Assembly (NCBI GenBank): GCA_023634235.1
Contig: JAMKCF010000019.1
Coordinates: forward strand, 1,798,001-1,862,000
Source of the DNA: Pisaster brevispinus
Taxonomy: Eukaryota; Echinodermata; Asteroidea; Forcipulatida; Asteriidae
Reading direction: 5' to 3'
Length of the DNA: 64,000 nt
In this document: positions 1-11,620 of the stretch, piece after piece
Position numbering within the stretch: position 1 is the first letter of the stretch
Layout: each line of letters starts with the position of its first letter
The notes under the pieces: model-generated
The model's database searches: none
What the model was told of the DNA's origin: nothing
Seen by the model: only the letters and a program-made list of their open reading frames with translations
Position numbers and translations under genes: made by a program

Positions 1-375
1 AACTTTTGTAAACACAAACATGTGACTTGCACGGTCGTCTGCTAAATGGTCACTTTTGCAAAATGTGTCAACATTTTGTAGTTTTTTTCTCCTCTAATAT
101 TTTTAAGTCGCTGTAATTAAGCTTGAACTGGGCTTGTAACTGTGATGCCGGGGGCAAGCTGGAAGTAAGGAACATCTCTGAGGTATGAGGGAATGTTGTT
201 AGCTGTTGTGTAGTTGTGTAGTGTAGTTTTGTAAATAAAAATACCTAAATTAGGCTAAGCTCTGTCTCTGAGCATTAATGCAGCTTGTCATGTCAGGACA
301 GAAGAATGTTTAAATTGAACTTAGAACTAGAATTTTCAATTAATCAATTATCATGTTTTCTGCTTTTCTTTGCAG
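1..375 (+). other. 5' flank / upstream intron of NAA80
   Basis: No coding exon is visible here. The segment ends in a good splice acceptor (a pyrimidine-rich tract then TTTGCAG at 370-375) directly before the ATG at 376. The first coding exon therefore probably follows an intron in the 5' UTR, and the promoter and non-coding first exon lie here or further left. No TATA box or other promoter element can be supported. Confidence 0.5.
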
Positions 376-3300
376 ATGGACATGTCAAGCATTCATATTG
401 ACACGCTGCACAGAAGACCAGATTTGATTGATGCTTGTGCAGACTTACTTAACGCTCAATGGCCTCGCAGTAAAGCAGCAAGGTAAGATATAAAGTCAAA
501 GGACTTAAGAAGTAATATATTATATATAATAGAGAAGAACATAACCTTACTGAGTCCGTTTGTACAGTGATATGTAAGTGTATCACCTGACCACATATTC
601 TGAAAATAAATGTATTATTCAATATTCACCATGTTCAGCCACATAAAATGATAAATCAAGAAATTGCTTTGAAATAATGCAAGAGAATGTTTGAGAGTGA
701 CTGACTATTAGTAGTCACGAGTGATTAAAGATGTAGGTTATGGTGTCACCATTTTGGGTAGGCCTGATAGCTGACAGTCTGACACTAACTGAAAGTGTAA
801 TCACGTCATGGAAACACTGAGTCCTACCCCACTGCCACCAGCAGTGACCAAGGATACATTTTGATTAGACTTTAGAACCGAAATGCCCATTTTTTTTCAT
901 TTGACTTACATTTCCCCTCAGGTTAAAGTTAAGTCCAAGATCATAGATATCCTACAGAGACCGACCGCACGCACCCAGCATACACAAAACTTTTACTTTG
1001 TGAACAGCTTTTGTTAAACTTAAAAAGGGTTCCTTTTCCAACAAAATTTCTGTTTTATTTGTTACTGCAAATTACATGGCAACCTAATTAAAACTGTGGG
1101 TAATGTTCTTGTAATTTCATACCCACAAGCAGAAAAGTTTAGCTCCGTGTTTACAGCCTTATTTGTTTCCCCACCCAACCTGCCCAAGTTTCTGCACTGT
1201 GTTTTGATGACAATTTACGTGTATTAAGAGTTCCATTATGAGACCACTCCAAGGGTAGCAGGGACCCCAAATGGTACACGTTTGAAGGTTTTCAAGTGAC
1301 CTGACCCCTTTCTTGAAAGTTGGTACAATGTACTGTTTTTAACTGTGCATTACTCTGTCATTTTATTGGCTGTCATTCACTCAGTCTGTGGATAAGTAAT
1401 TGGCAACATTATTTAACTACACAAATTTTAGATTCAGACCCTTAAAATGCCAAGTACTCTACTTATCAAATCAAATTTGAAGGAAAAAAAGGGTGTGTGA
1501 CTGTAACTGTACTTTAAAGTTGTGAAAAGACTTTGATGAGTACATTCAGATGGGAGTGCAGCTAACTCTTTCATTGCCCATTTTTGTTTTCTTTTTTCCT
1601 TTTACGTTTTTCGAAATTCTGTATAATTTCCTTTAGAAGTTTTTCTCACCAAACAAAATAATCTTGCTGATTTGTGTTGCCTTGGTACATCCCAAAGTCA
1701 ATAGCGCTTCTTGAGTGATAATGCCCTCTCGTACTAACATGAATATTTTGGGTCGAACATGTACGATTTATGACACTTTTTGAGTTTACATAAAGTACAT
1801 AATACTACATTAAATGGCACTTTGGAAATACATCAAATAGATCCTACCTGTATGACCTCGGCACTGAAAGAGTTAACACTGACTCCCAAAAATAAGAACG
1901 TAGTCCCTTGTACATGTACATGTTTGAATGCAATTTGTGGCAAATGTAAGGAAAGGTAATTTTGGTTCAACATTTTATGACCTCTGGAGTTTTGGTTTTA
2001 CATTAATTGACTGGCTGGGCCATAGAGCTTGCCACCTTGCTAAGCGAAAAAGGTATCAAGGGCTATTTTGACCACCCTGAAGTTTCCCACAAGGTTGATT
2101 ACTTTGGGGTTATTGTAGGTCCTCCGAGCTCTCTGCGTATATGTACGCTCCGAACCTCTTGTGTAAGATCATTACTCTTTGCCATTGTGCATCTTGGAAC
2201 AGTCCAGTATAAATTCCTCATAACAGGGGGCCCTTTCACAGAGGAAAACTGCCTTGCCATTACAAGAACAAAGTATCAGGCCTGCATGAGTGATATGATA
2301 AAAATTAACTGTTTATAATTATACTCTTTTTTATTGTTTAGACTTCACTCATTGGATAAGTCATGTGATGGACTTCCATACTCACTTGTGATGGTGGCCA
2401 ATGAACAGGGTAGCTTAAGTCCCGCTGTTATTGGTTACTGTAGATTGGTCAGAGTCATCAGCATGCCAAGCAGTGTCCTCATTGAATCCGGTAAGAAGGA
2501 AAACTACATTGGCAATGAAAGTGCAGGTTGAAAATGTATACTGTGGATGATGCTATGGTCCTTAAATGTAACCCTAGGCCTGTACAATTTCAACTTTATC
2601 TCAAGCCATTTTTGCTAAAAACCATCCCTCATCCACCAAAAAGCATCATCATATAATGGTATGGCAACACCACATATAATTGCCAATAATTGATTTAAGT
2701 CAGGTGGGAGGGGGGGAGGGAGATGATGCTTACATTGTTAAACTTTTGATGGTTTTGCATATTTGCATGTACCTGTACAGGAAATCTCCTCAAAGTCAAT
2801 TTCGATAATAAGTCGGTTGTTTTAATTTCTCTTTCTTAAGTCGTTGTTCCAGACCATCTGAGAGGTAGAGGTCTCGGCCGACAGGTCATGGAGATGGCTG
2901 AAACACATGCTAGGAGTCATGGCTATACCACTATGTACCTCAACACTAAAGACAAGCAAGATTTTTACTCTCATCTTGGATATGAATTCTGCTCACCCGT
3001 CAATACCTTAAATGCTCAGGTGATAAATAATTCTTGTTCAAAGACAATTGTGTATGCATTGTTTATGAAAACTTTGAGGAGAAGCTTAAGTAATAGTAAT
3101 ATTTTTTACAATATTATCAGACTATTATCAAAATGTTCAAGTGCTCACTATGAATTTAAAGTTTAAAGAACAGTCACCATATTGGACAGGTTTCCTCTTG
3201 AATGGCTTTCATCTTTGAGAAAGCTAACACTGACCATAAATGTCACTTGCAAGTAGCTGCAACACTCTACGCACAAAATATATGTCTTTTTTCTCAAAAT

Positions 3301-3940
3301 ATTTAAACACCCTGTGATTTTTATTTCACTTATTGATTTATGACATGTTTTGTGAGTGCTAAATGATACAAAGTAATGCACTTTTCCCCAAACCAACGAT
3401 ATACGTGCTCATGTGCCATCCTCAAAAAGTTTGTAGACAAGAATTGCTCACTTACTTATAAGTCTCTTTGAAGAAAAAAAGTCTTGATAATCATGTGATG
3501 CATACATTTTACATGCATTGTGACTAATATACACCATACTCATCCTTTGGGGGAAATTGTGTGTTAATTGTGTGTTAATTAATTGTCATGAATTTGCACA
3601 GATGTTAGAGACTTGTGATTGTTCACCCACTACACCTAGCCCACCCTGTGAAAACCAGACTCCTTGTTCGTCAAACATCAGCTGCACCAGTCTTTACCAA
3701 GAACTTGGGGTGAGTGATGTTAGGCTCTCTGAGCCCGCTGGTGGATATGTGGAAGGAAGGGAGGCAACCTCAGATAACCGTGTGGATGTTCAACGGGATA
3801 ATGAAATAAAAAGTGGAAGTGTTTCGAATTTATCCCACACTGTACCAAGTGTTCCTCCACCACCTCCTCCTCCACCATTAAAGCTAAACACATCCACAAT
3901 ATTGAGTCCAATATATTGGATGAAAAAGGATGTATCTTAA
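376..3940 (+). CDS. NAA80: N-alpha-acetyltransferase 80 (actin N-terminal acetyltransferase), 4 coding exons
   Basis: Exons 376-482, 2342-2490, 2841-3019 and 3602-3940 join in consistent codon phase (2, 1, 0) with GT-AG borders and give 257 residues. Exon 1 has the family's N-terminal signature (HRRPDLIDACADLLNAQWPR). Exon 3 carries the GNAT acetyl-CoA motif RGRGLGR (about residues 93-99) and the DFYSHLGYEF segment. Exon 4 has a low-complexity linker, eight consecutive prolines (about 230-237) and the C-terminal IYWMKKDVS, close to the vertebrate C-terminus. Known family role: a cytosolic enzyme that acetylates the processed acidic N-terminus of actin, with the polyproline stretch binding profilin. 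Vertebrate proteins are about 286-308 residues, so this copy is complete and slightly short. The start is the first ATG after the acceptor; a second in-frame ATG is two codons on. No reliable poly(A) signal was identified. Confidence 0.93.
2180..2285. repeat. Degenerate interspersed repeat fragment in NAA80 intron 1
   Basis: The stretch with CCCTTTCACAGAGGAAAACTG and GTATCAGGCCTGCA resembles segments in NUP133 introns near 33000, 50200 and 59700 (allowing for strand). It looks like a decayed short element that ends in an AGGCCTG-type terminus. No target-site duplication can be seen. Confidence 0.4.
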
Positions 3941-6027
3941 CACTGGGTTTTTTGTATAATTTTAGTATAGTGTACATCATTGTATTTTTTCATTTGTTTT
4001 TTAATAAGCGTTATTGTCGCTGCTTGGGTAAACACTGTGTTAACAAATATCCTTAGAAGCTGATTGTGTCTGACTCCATGTACGGACTCAATGTAACCTG
4101 AAATAGAGTGAGGAGAATGAGAAATTTTTTTAGTAGTTATGATGTTTACTTGAAAACAATAAGGAAAACTAATTAAGGCTGCAAGTTAGAATACTTTTTT
4201 TGCAGGAACCTGTTATGAGGGTTTTTTTTCTAGAAAAAAGAGAGAAATATTGAAGTAGCAATTTGTATGTAGGGAAAAGGCACAAGATATTATGTAAACT
4301 TTCATATTTAGTACGCTTAAATTGTTTTAAGCAGAATATAGTATTATTTGGAACAATCGCAAGACATCAATTTAACCATTTCACACACAACATTTATGCT
4401 ACAGCAAATAGTAAGTAATCAACAAGCTTGTTGGTGTATTCTCTTTTTTCATTTGGGAACATTTGGAGGGGGTACCGATTAAGAACTTATTTTGTGTGCT
4501 TAACAAAGATACTTGCGATATGGAAAGTTCACAGCAATGACGGATCTTTTAGACTGAACTTTGAAGTGTTATTCAAACTACTTTGAACATTGATAAACAA
4601 AATAATATTGTTTATTTAACAAATACGAAGAATACCTCTAGTATCTTCTGATATTTACTAGCAATATAATATTCTAATTAAACGCATTTATTATGTTTAA
4701 AATGAAACTGTTTTTCTAACAAACATCAGGTGGCTACTTTGGTACTACTTACACAAGTATGAACAACTAATATAAAACTACTGCTTGAAAGCTTCTTCTC
4801 TGTGTGGCAAGACTTAGCTTTAGCTCATTATCACATCTGCAAATGTAAGCAGGTGTGTTTGTTTATTATGCAAATGCATTCTACTAGGATTTTAAAACAC
4901 AGAGTGATTAGATAATTGGTAATTTGTATTGCTTTGGCAAATTGCATGTTTTTATCTAGTAAGTAACACTTTATACATAAGTATAATAAATATAGTATAA
5001 TAAATATATATATAATTAAATCAATCCGATGAATTAACATCTCAAAGTAAAGTAAATGCAGTATTGAACGAGTCACCTCGATTTGTTTAAGGTATTGTCC
5101 AGATATTTCATTCAAACACTTCTTAATTGGGAAAACTGGGCTGTTTGAATAAAATGATTCTTCCTATACAGCTTTAGTATTATTAGTAAGTCAATGAAGG
5201 TTGAGAAAACGTCAAGTGAATGTTTCAAGGTTGACTGTCAAACAACAAGTTAGCATTCATTCAACAATTTTAGATCTGCCCGAACAATAAACTACAAGGG
5301 AGATAAAAAAAGTTACTTAGTCTGTACTTAAGTAAAGAGTATTAATTACAAATAATTGATCAGAGTCTGCTGTTGTTAGTTTAATCTGGTAAATATATTA
5401 GTTGGATTCTTCCCTTTGCATTGGGATGAGACCGTCAACTTCATCTCCCCTTCTGCTGCAATTTTACAATTCGTTTAGTCATGGCGATTTGCGTTTTGAA
5501 ATAATGTTTTTAAAACCATTTAACTTTGGTTTTTTTACAAAAATCTTTTTATACAAACTCCATGTTTATGATGATTGCTTTGTGCACGTTTTGTTTTGGT
5601 AGGCCTAAATTATGTCTTCTTGATCATTGAACTGCCAAATTTAGTGTTTGTGCGCAACGCCAATGACGAAGAGCCCTTTTTCGAAAAGCTATTTGTGAAA
5701 AATTCGATAATTAATAACTGTATAAATAAACGAACACATCGGCTTTTTACTTGTCTTCACAGAATACGCGCACTTCTTATTGGGTGTGCGAGGTCGTTTA
5801 AAGAACCCATTTATTATATCAGCCAATTTGTTCATAATGTCAAAGGTTAGAAGTTGATGCACTAATCATGGAAGGCACGACGCGATATGACACCTTTAAT
5901 AATTATTTGTTTGATAATTAAATATTTATATTAAAGCCATTGATAAGCCAAGCTTGTTTAAATTTAATCTTAATCAACAGTGAAATTAATTGATATTAAA
6001 TAACTGGAATTCTGCAGAGTGTGCTGG
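3941..6027. other. Intergenic region between convergent NAA80 and the meteorin-like gene
   Basis: AT-rich DNA with no exon that can be supported on either strand. Short open frames near 4831-5115 and 5402-5850 lack recognisable domains and splice context. AATAAA-like hexamers near 4985-5000 could serve NAA80 but lie about 1 kb past its stop, so this is weak. The 3' UTRs of both convergent genes must lie in this stretch. Confidence 0.5.
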
Positions 6028-9000
6028 TTACAAGGTTAACACATAGTTGAACTTGAACGCCTGGAGCGGTGGCATGTCTCGCACAGTCTCCAACACCAGC
6101 CGCACTTCGCTTTTCTTTGAGCGGAATTCAAAGTTGTTCTCCCCACGACGTACTCCCATGGATTTGAGATGATGTGGGTTGGTATTTTTAGAGATTGGTT
6201 GACGGCCGTCAACGACTAACTCCTTCTGGTAGTTGCCACGCATTTCATAGATCATAACGCCCTGATGCTGGGGGTCTATGAAGCAGCTGATTGGTAGAAG
6301 TAGGAAAGAAAAAAATGAATAATTCATTAGTACAGGTCCTGCTGCTGCTGAATGAGATTGTCAAAAGAGGCATATTCTTATTAGCCCATTGATACTCTAA
6401 AAACTAAAAAGTCTTTCAAAACGAAACTTTTACAGTACATTCTAAATCTTTCAATCCGATATCTTTAGTTTTACTACGGTCATTTGTTGAATTTATAAGA
6501 GTAACTATCGTCTTTCAGAACAAATAAGCTCTCAGGATATTTGTTTTCATGGCATATTTCAAGCAAGGAAGTTGATACTCAAATGTTTGTGTCACAATGG
6601 TGTACACTCCTTTCCAAATGACTGTTTTCTACGACTTAAACACACATGGAAATTATGTTCAATGTAACTTATCTCATTCACTTTTTACTGAGTTACCTAT
6701 AGTCTATGGTGTGAATATTGGAAATTCACAAGTATTGCTTGTATTTGAAAAAAAGTGCTATCCTACGAAGAAGAACAAAACGCATTCGGCAAATGCGTCA
6801 AATTTATTTGTATGTTTGCATTTAGAACGCAAAAATTTCCATAGCTTTTCGACATCGCGAAACCAGAGTCGTGCAGTAAACCATGCACTTCAGACAAAGT
6901 ACGGTACATGTATTGATTGATGACAGAGACACTTTGATGTTTCAATCTGAAAGCTCACTGGTTATAAAGTTAACCAATCCTCCAGAGAAATAGTCCATCT
7001 GAATTACTGTTGAAAATAGCAATTGAAGACCCCAATAATTATATACCATCGCTTAACGTGATTGCCGCAATCGAAAAAAAAAATCACGAACTAACATGCA
7101 CGAAATCCCTGACAAAATATAAACGTTTTCTCGTAATTTGATTTTTTATTAAATTGTGATCATCTAATTTTACGAAATTTCCACTGATGAGGCTGGTGTG
7201 ATGATAATGAAGACTTTTATAGGAGAGAGAAGTTTGGATATTATAGTGCCTGATTGTGTTCCGTTATGGTGTTTAATATCAGCAGAACTATACACAGTAC
7301 CTAAAAGGCAAGGGAAAACTAAATACAAAGACCACTGGTGTTCCTGTAAAATAAAACCAAATGTTCGTATATATGTTCTAAGTATATTAAGTTGTTAAAT
7401 TAGGGGTAACTTTAGAGATAAACACGAAATATCCTCACACTTTTCCCCCTTTTTACTTCGTTTAAACAAAACTTTTTCCCATAACATTTCTTGATGCTGT
7501 GATTCAGTGATCTTTTTCTGGTGGTGTAATATTAAGATCATAAATTATGATTTTGTTGACTTTAATGACCCCATAATCGCAGCTATTGAATATCACCATA
7601 GAGTTATTCCTGAGCAGTAGGATGGAATAGCTCAAGACGCGTCCACTATAGGCGGTCTGTAGACCACCACTGCATACATATTAAAACTAAATGATGACAC
7701 AGTCGTATGTTGACTCGCATAGACATGCCTTGCGTCAGCTCGTCAGAGTAGAATAAGCTTACCTCCATGAATGTCCGCGGTATTCCACAACAATATTTTG
7801 TTGTGAAAAGAGTGAAATATTTTATCGATTTTGTAAAGTCATATACCAATTACTACATAAAACATCAAACCTGGAAATCAGAAGAAAACTTAGAAAAAAC
7901 GTTTTCAGATAAAAGTGGGAGATAAAACGAGAAATTGTCTCTATTACATTTAATATTAAAGACGTGTGGATTATCGCATCATAGTTACAACTAGCAACAA
8001 AATATGAAACAACTATATGGCCTTCTACTTTGTTATAAACCCGTAATCATGACAGTGATATTCCCATTGTGCTCTTACGTGAAATCTTCCCCTGAGCGAC
8101 CATATTTGAATTTGACTTCAATGGATCCTCTTGGATTGGTCCACAGGAGGTAGCCTCTATCAGCCGTTAAAATCACCGAATCCACGGGGTTCAAACCACT
8201 GAAAGAAATCATAGAATGATAGTTTATTAACAATCATAATAATAGGTTATTTTATAGCACATATCCCACAGTTACTAAATGAGAGTGCTGTATAACACTT
8301 TTATTATCCCTATAGTCAACAGGATCAAAACATTTCCTTCAAGTTTTTGTTCTGCGCCCTGAGGACAAAACAACTACAAACTGCTTTAGCCCCTCGTATG
8401 GGTCCCATTTTTATACACCTGGGTTCAGAGAAGCAAACTATTGTCAAGTTTCTTGCTCATGCTTACAATCATCAAGGCAGAGATCCGAACCCACAAGATG
8501 CATAAAGTCATAAGAACCCCAAACCTGTTCCGTTTCGAGTTACAATATGATATTTAATTGACTTTTTTTTACATCATTATTGTGGGAAAGGGTTAAGGTT
8601 AGGGTTAGGGTTAAGGTTAGGGATAGGGATAGGGATAGGGATAGGGATAGGGATAGGGATAGGGTTAGGGTTAGGGTTAGGGATAGGGATAGGGATAGGG
8701 TTAGGGTTAGGGTTAGGGTTAGGGTTATGGCTAGGGATACTAGTGCATCTTTTTCTGTGTAATAAGCCAAAGTCTTCAAATGATACAAGGAGCCCAATAC
8801 TAACACTGCATCATTTTGTTGGTGTCTTGTGCAATATTGTCTTCATCAATGAAAATAAGTAAATTTGGTCTGCCTTCGTCTGACGGAACTTTTGACATCA
8901 TAACAGGAACCATTGGGAATGGGCCTTTTGACTTGTCCTTTAACACTCATGTGATATTTGAAGAATATGCCGTCTGTAATGAGGACAACCCCTGAGGTCA

Positions 9001-9795
9001 TTGACATCATTAGATGAAGAGAGAACACTTTGCAATTCATCGTTAGCTCTTGGGAGATTCCTGAACGGGTTTCTTATAACGCGTCCTTGTGTAAAGCATC
9101 TGGTGACCGTGCTGGCATGTGGTAATAATATGCCATAATATCCGCACAGGATGGAGAGGTGGGGCTTGGCGCACTCTTAATTTTGACACCTTATTTTCCT
9201 TTCACTCCCTTTTCTGGTGCTTTTTGAAGCCAGCCTGGACCGTATTATCTGGACATTCACGGCTTTGCAATTAATTATAGGTGTCTCTAAAGTTGATTAC
9301 ACTAAAACTTTCTTGTTTTGTTTACTGCCGAAAAGATTTAATTGAGAAAGTGCACTTGACGTAATACAGGTGAGGTAGAACTTCGTTTGCTTCGAATGTC
9401 ATAATTCAATGTGAAAGATCATAATAACTATTTTTTGAGAAAACGAAAAACGGGACAAAACTGCCAATGTGTACTATGCTTCAGACATAAATTTGTAAGT
9501 TATTTTTGACTGTTTGAATAAAATTTTGGCTGTGAAATACAAGCCTCCAGAATATTTATAAGTGCTGATAAAGACGAATCTCTCCATATTTGTCAGGAAG
9601 ATTTCATTGCACTCACCCAATTTTGTCTTTCTTTTCATGAGCCAAGAGTCGAGATTGTGAATTCAGCACGGTGACAGGCTGACAATCACCAGCCCGTACT
9701 GTTATCTTCGTTCCAGTTGCCCACACCGTATCCAAATAATTTAGATCCATGGTGAACCGACGGCCAAAAGCACAACTGTCGACATTACTGGCCAT
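6028..9795 (-). CDS. Meteorin-like-pattern protein, three linked exons (possibly incomplete at 5' end)
   Basis: Minus-strand exons 9617-9795, 8079-8198 and 6028-6286 (stop) join in phase (2, then 2) with clean GT-AG sites and give 185 residues from the ATG at 9795. The order LLWTNPRGSIEVKF, then FTCFIDPQHQGVMIYEMRG, then KELVVDG parallels the meteorin/meteorin-like core (W-x-x-P-x-G-x-hydrophobic strand, a Cys-hydrophobic pair, G-x-x-IYxE strand, LLV strand). A later ...AFKFNYVL strand could match the FQYEL strand. This reading comes from pattern matching only. Unlike meteorins, the model has no signal peptide, is short and has few cysteines. The frame stays open upstream of 9795 to about 9885, so the true start may be in an earlier exon, with the segments at 10265-10427 and 13181-13308 as candidates. 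The exons are real with high confidence; the family is moderate. Confidence 0.55.
8587..8727 (+). repeat. Interstitial telomere-like array, TTAGGG mixed with ATAGGG
   Basis: About 23 head-to-tail hexamers. Blocks of GGGTTA (the canonical animal telomere unit) alternate with blocks of GGGATA and occasional GGTTAA. It lies in the intron between exons 8079-8198 and 9617-9795 of the meteorin-like gene. The variant hexamers are grouped in runs rather than scattered, which points to local expansion of variant units. Forward and reverse reading frames stay open here only because of the repeat. Confidence 0.95.
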
Positions 9796-10264
9796 CTTCT
9801 TTCCAAAAACTCTCCTTTTTTCTTCATACCAGAAAATCCAATAAGAAACTTCACATCGTGACTGCTTTCGTCTTAACAGCTAAACTTCCAACACTCTTTC
9901 ATCCATATGTTTCAAGACTGCCTCTGGCGTCATACTCAAAGGATGTGAAACCCCATCAATATAAGACGGGCCTTGACTATTCATATCATGCTGTTCAAGT
10001 ACATATACTAATGCTGCATCCCTTGGATCTTACTAAAATAATCAAACTGTCTCCATGCATCTGTAAGATCAGTATCACCCTCCCCCCGATAAAAACACTT
10101 TACATGTGGAATTTCTTGAGATGTTGAGTTGAGTCCAGAGGGGTTGGTGCGGCCAGCTTGATTAAAGCACTCACCTTTGATGTCATGTAATTGGCTGCTG
10201 TCATATTGAGGTACTATACTGGGGGTCAGCGGAGGTTGTGCACAGTTACTCAAGTTCACTTTAC

Positions 10265-10427
10265 GTCCCGGGTGGTGAATGATTAAAGACATCTACCACT
10301 GATTCTTTGGGGCTGCTTAAACTAACAGTGAGCGATGTGAAGGCTGATTGCTTCATTTTCTTGTACAACACTGGAAGTGCGAAGCCTTGGTGGATACCGG
10401 AGTCTGATGTGGGTTTAATTTTAGTGT
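10265..10427 (-). CDS. Candidate upstream coding exon of the meteorin-like gene
   Basis: The minus strand has an acceptor (CTTTCAAACAG, ending at 10428), an open frame of 53 full codons that includes GIHQGFALPVLYKKMKQSAF, and a donor GTAAAG at 10264. The only stop in frame (TAA) comes immediately at the donor, as expected for an exon end. Entry phase is 1 and exit phase 2. Exit phase 2 fits an acceptor option upstream of 9795 (AAG followed by ACG-AAA), although that acceptor has a poor pyrimidine tract. No domain was recognised. It could instead belong to another transcript. Confidence 0.4.
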
Positions 10428-10936
10428 CTGTTTGAAAGGTACCTTTTAGGGAAGGGAACCCAGAAGCTTATTCATTTCGAGTTGAAAACCTTGACACTTC
10501 CCCTTCCCCTCACTAATTTCCCCCTTATCCCCACCCGTCCCTCATACTATTTTTATAGCTGAACATCATTCCCGGTAGCGTACATTGGCAATACTTTACA
10601 TAACGCCAGTCAGGCATGAGTATTGCTCGGCGCATGCCCACGGCCATATCACAGTCATAAATATTGAGAAGTAATTACAAGGGGTGGGGCGGGGTGTCGG
10701 TGATACGAAACAATCACCATGAGACAAGTGGATATACTAGTGAATATGAAAACCAGATAACATTCTTATAGTCATGAATTGTACTAATTAATCGCTGCCG
10801 TGCTTTTGAGTGCTAATAGTCGACCTCATGCACATTTATCAGGATGGCATCAAATCTAAACGTCATCTGAGTGACAGACTTGGATCATTAATGCATTGTG
10901 AGTTGATGGTGAATGAACAGCTAGACCCATTCTGCC

Positions 10937-11120
10937 TAGTGGCGTAACCAGAAGGGTGGGGCGGAACCCCCACCCCACTCAGAACCCTTTCTTGCGCCCT
11001 CATCATGGGTGAGATTTCTTTTTAAATGCACATATTGGTATGTTAAATACCCCTCTAAAGTATGTATTTTCCCCTGCTTGCCCCCCCCCCCCCCAATGGA
11101 AATGTCTGGTTACGCCACTG
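10937..11120. mobile_element. hAT-type MITE, 184 bp
   Basis: Terminal inverted repeats AGTGGCGTAACCAGA (left) and TCTGGTTACGCCACTG (right) bound a short C-rich interior that includes a run of about 14 C. The flanks are ATTCTGCC (10929-10936) and ATTCTGAA (11121-11128), six of eight bases alike, as for a decayed 8-bp hAT target-site duplication. There is no coding capacity. Confidence 0.75.
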
Positions 11121-11186
11121 ATTCTGAAAGTGATAACCATTCAGAACACAGAGTGACTTGTAATAATAACAGTACCAGGGCGAGAG

Positions 11187-11610
11187 TAGCCTTTAGTCAA
11201 GGCGCACCGCGGCACCCCAGCCTAGTTATCACGTACGAAAAAAAGACTAGCGCGAGCGGCGAAGCCGCGAAGCGCCTTTATAAACTCGTTTTGGGGCTTT
11301 ATGTTTTTCTTTACTTTTTGCTACCGATTTTGGTGGGAGAAATGTAATGCATAATGCATTAGCGTGATGAGTTGTTGGCCAATAAGAAAACACAATTACT
11401 TGCATGACGTCACAAGAACGACGTTCGATGCAACATCTAGTTGCCGGTGATTGGGTACAAGAAATTGCAATATAAATATTTCATGATCATGAATAATTGA
11501 TTAGCTGAACGAGTTGGTAAAGGCGCTTCGCGGCTTCGCCGCTCGCGCTAGTCTTTTTTCGTGCGTGATACCTGGGCTGGGGTGCTGCGGTGCGCCTTGA
11601 CTAAAGGCTA
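11187..11610. mobile_element. Mutator-like (MULE) MITE, 424 bp, with 9-bp target-site duplication
   Basis: Inverted arms of about 104 bp (11187-11290 and 11508-11610) begin TAGCCTTTAGTCAAGGCGCA and contain the nested palindrome-rich GCGAGCGGCGAAGCCGCGAA. They differ by few substitutions and one A-run indel. Perfect 9-bp direct repeats GGGCGAGAG flank the element at 11178-11186 and 11611-11619. Long TIRs with 9-bp duplications are characteristic of the Mutator superfamily. The 217-bp interior has no open frame of note. Confidence 0.88.
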
Positions 11611-11620
11611 GGGCGAGAGT

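Noticed and set aside
5402..5850. Two overlapping plus-strand frames
   Set aside because: AT-rich, no domain or signal, no splice sites matching neighbours.
8540..8806. Open frames on both strands over the telomere-like array
   Set aside because: They arise from a stop-free hexamer repeat (Leu-Thr/Ser or Arg-Val/Asp runs) with no splice context.
10008..10292. 94-codon minus-strand frame
   Set aside because: Overlaps the better-supported exon 10265-10427 in another frame and continues past its donor; it has no domain. An alternative donor at 10174 was noted but lacks a convincing acceptor.
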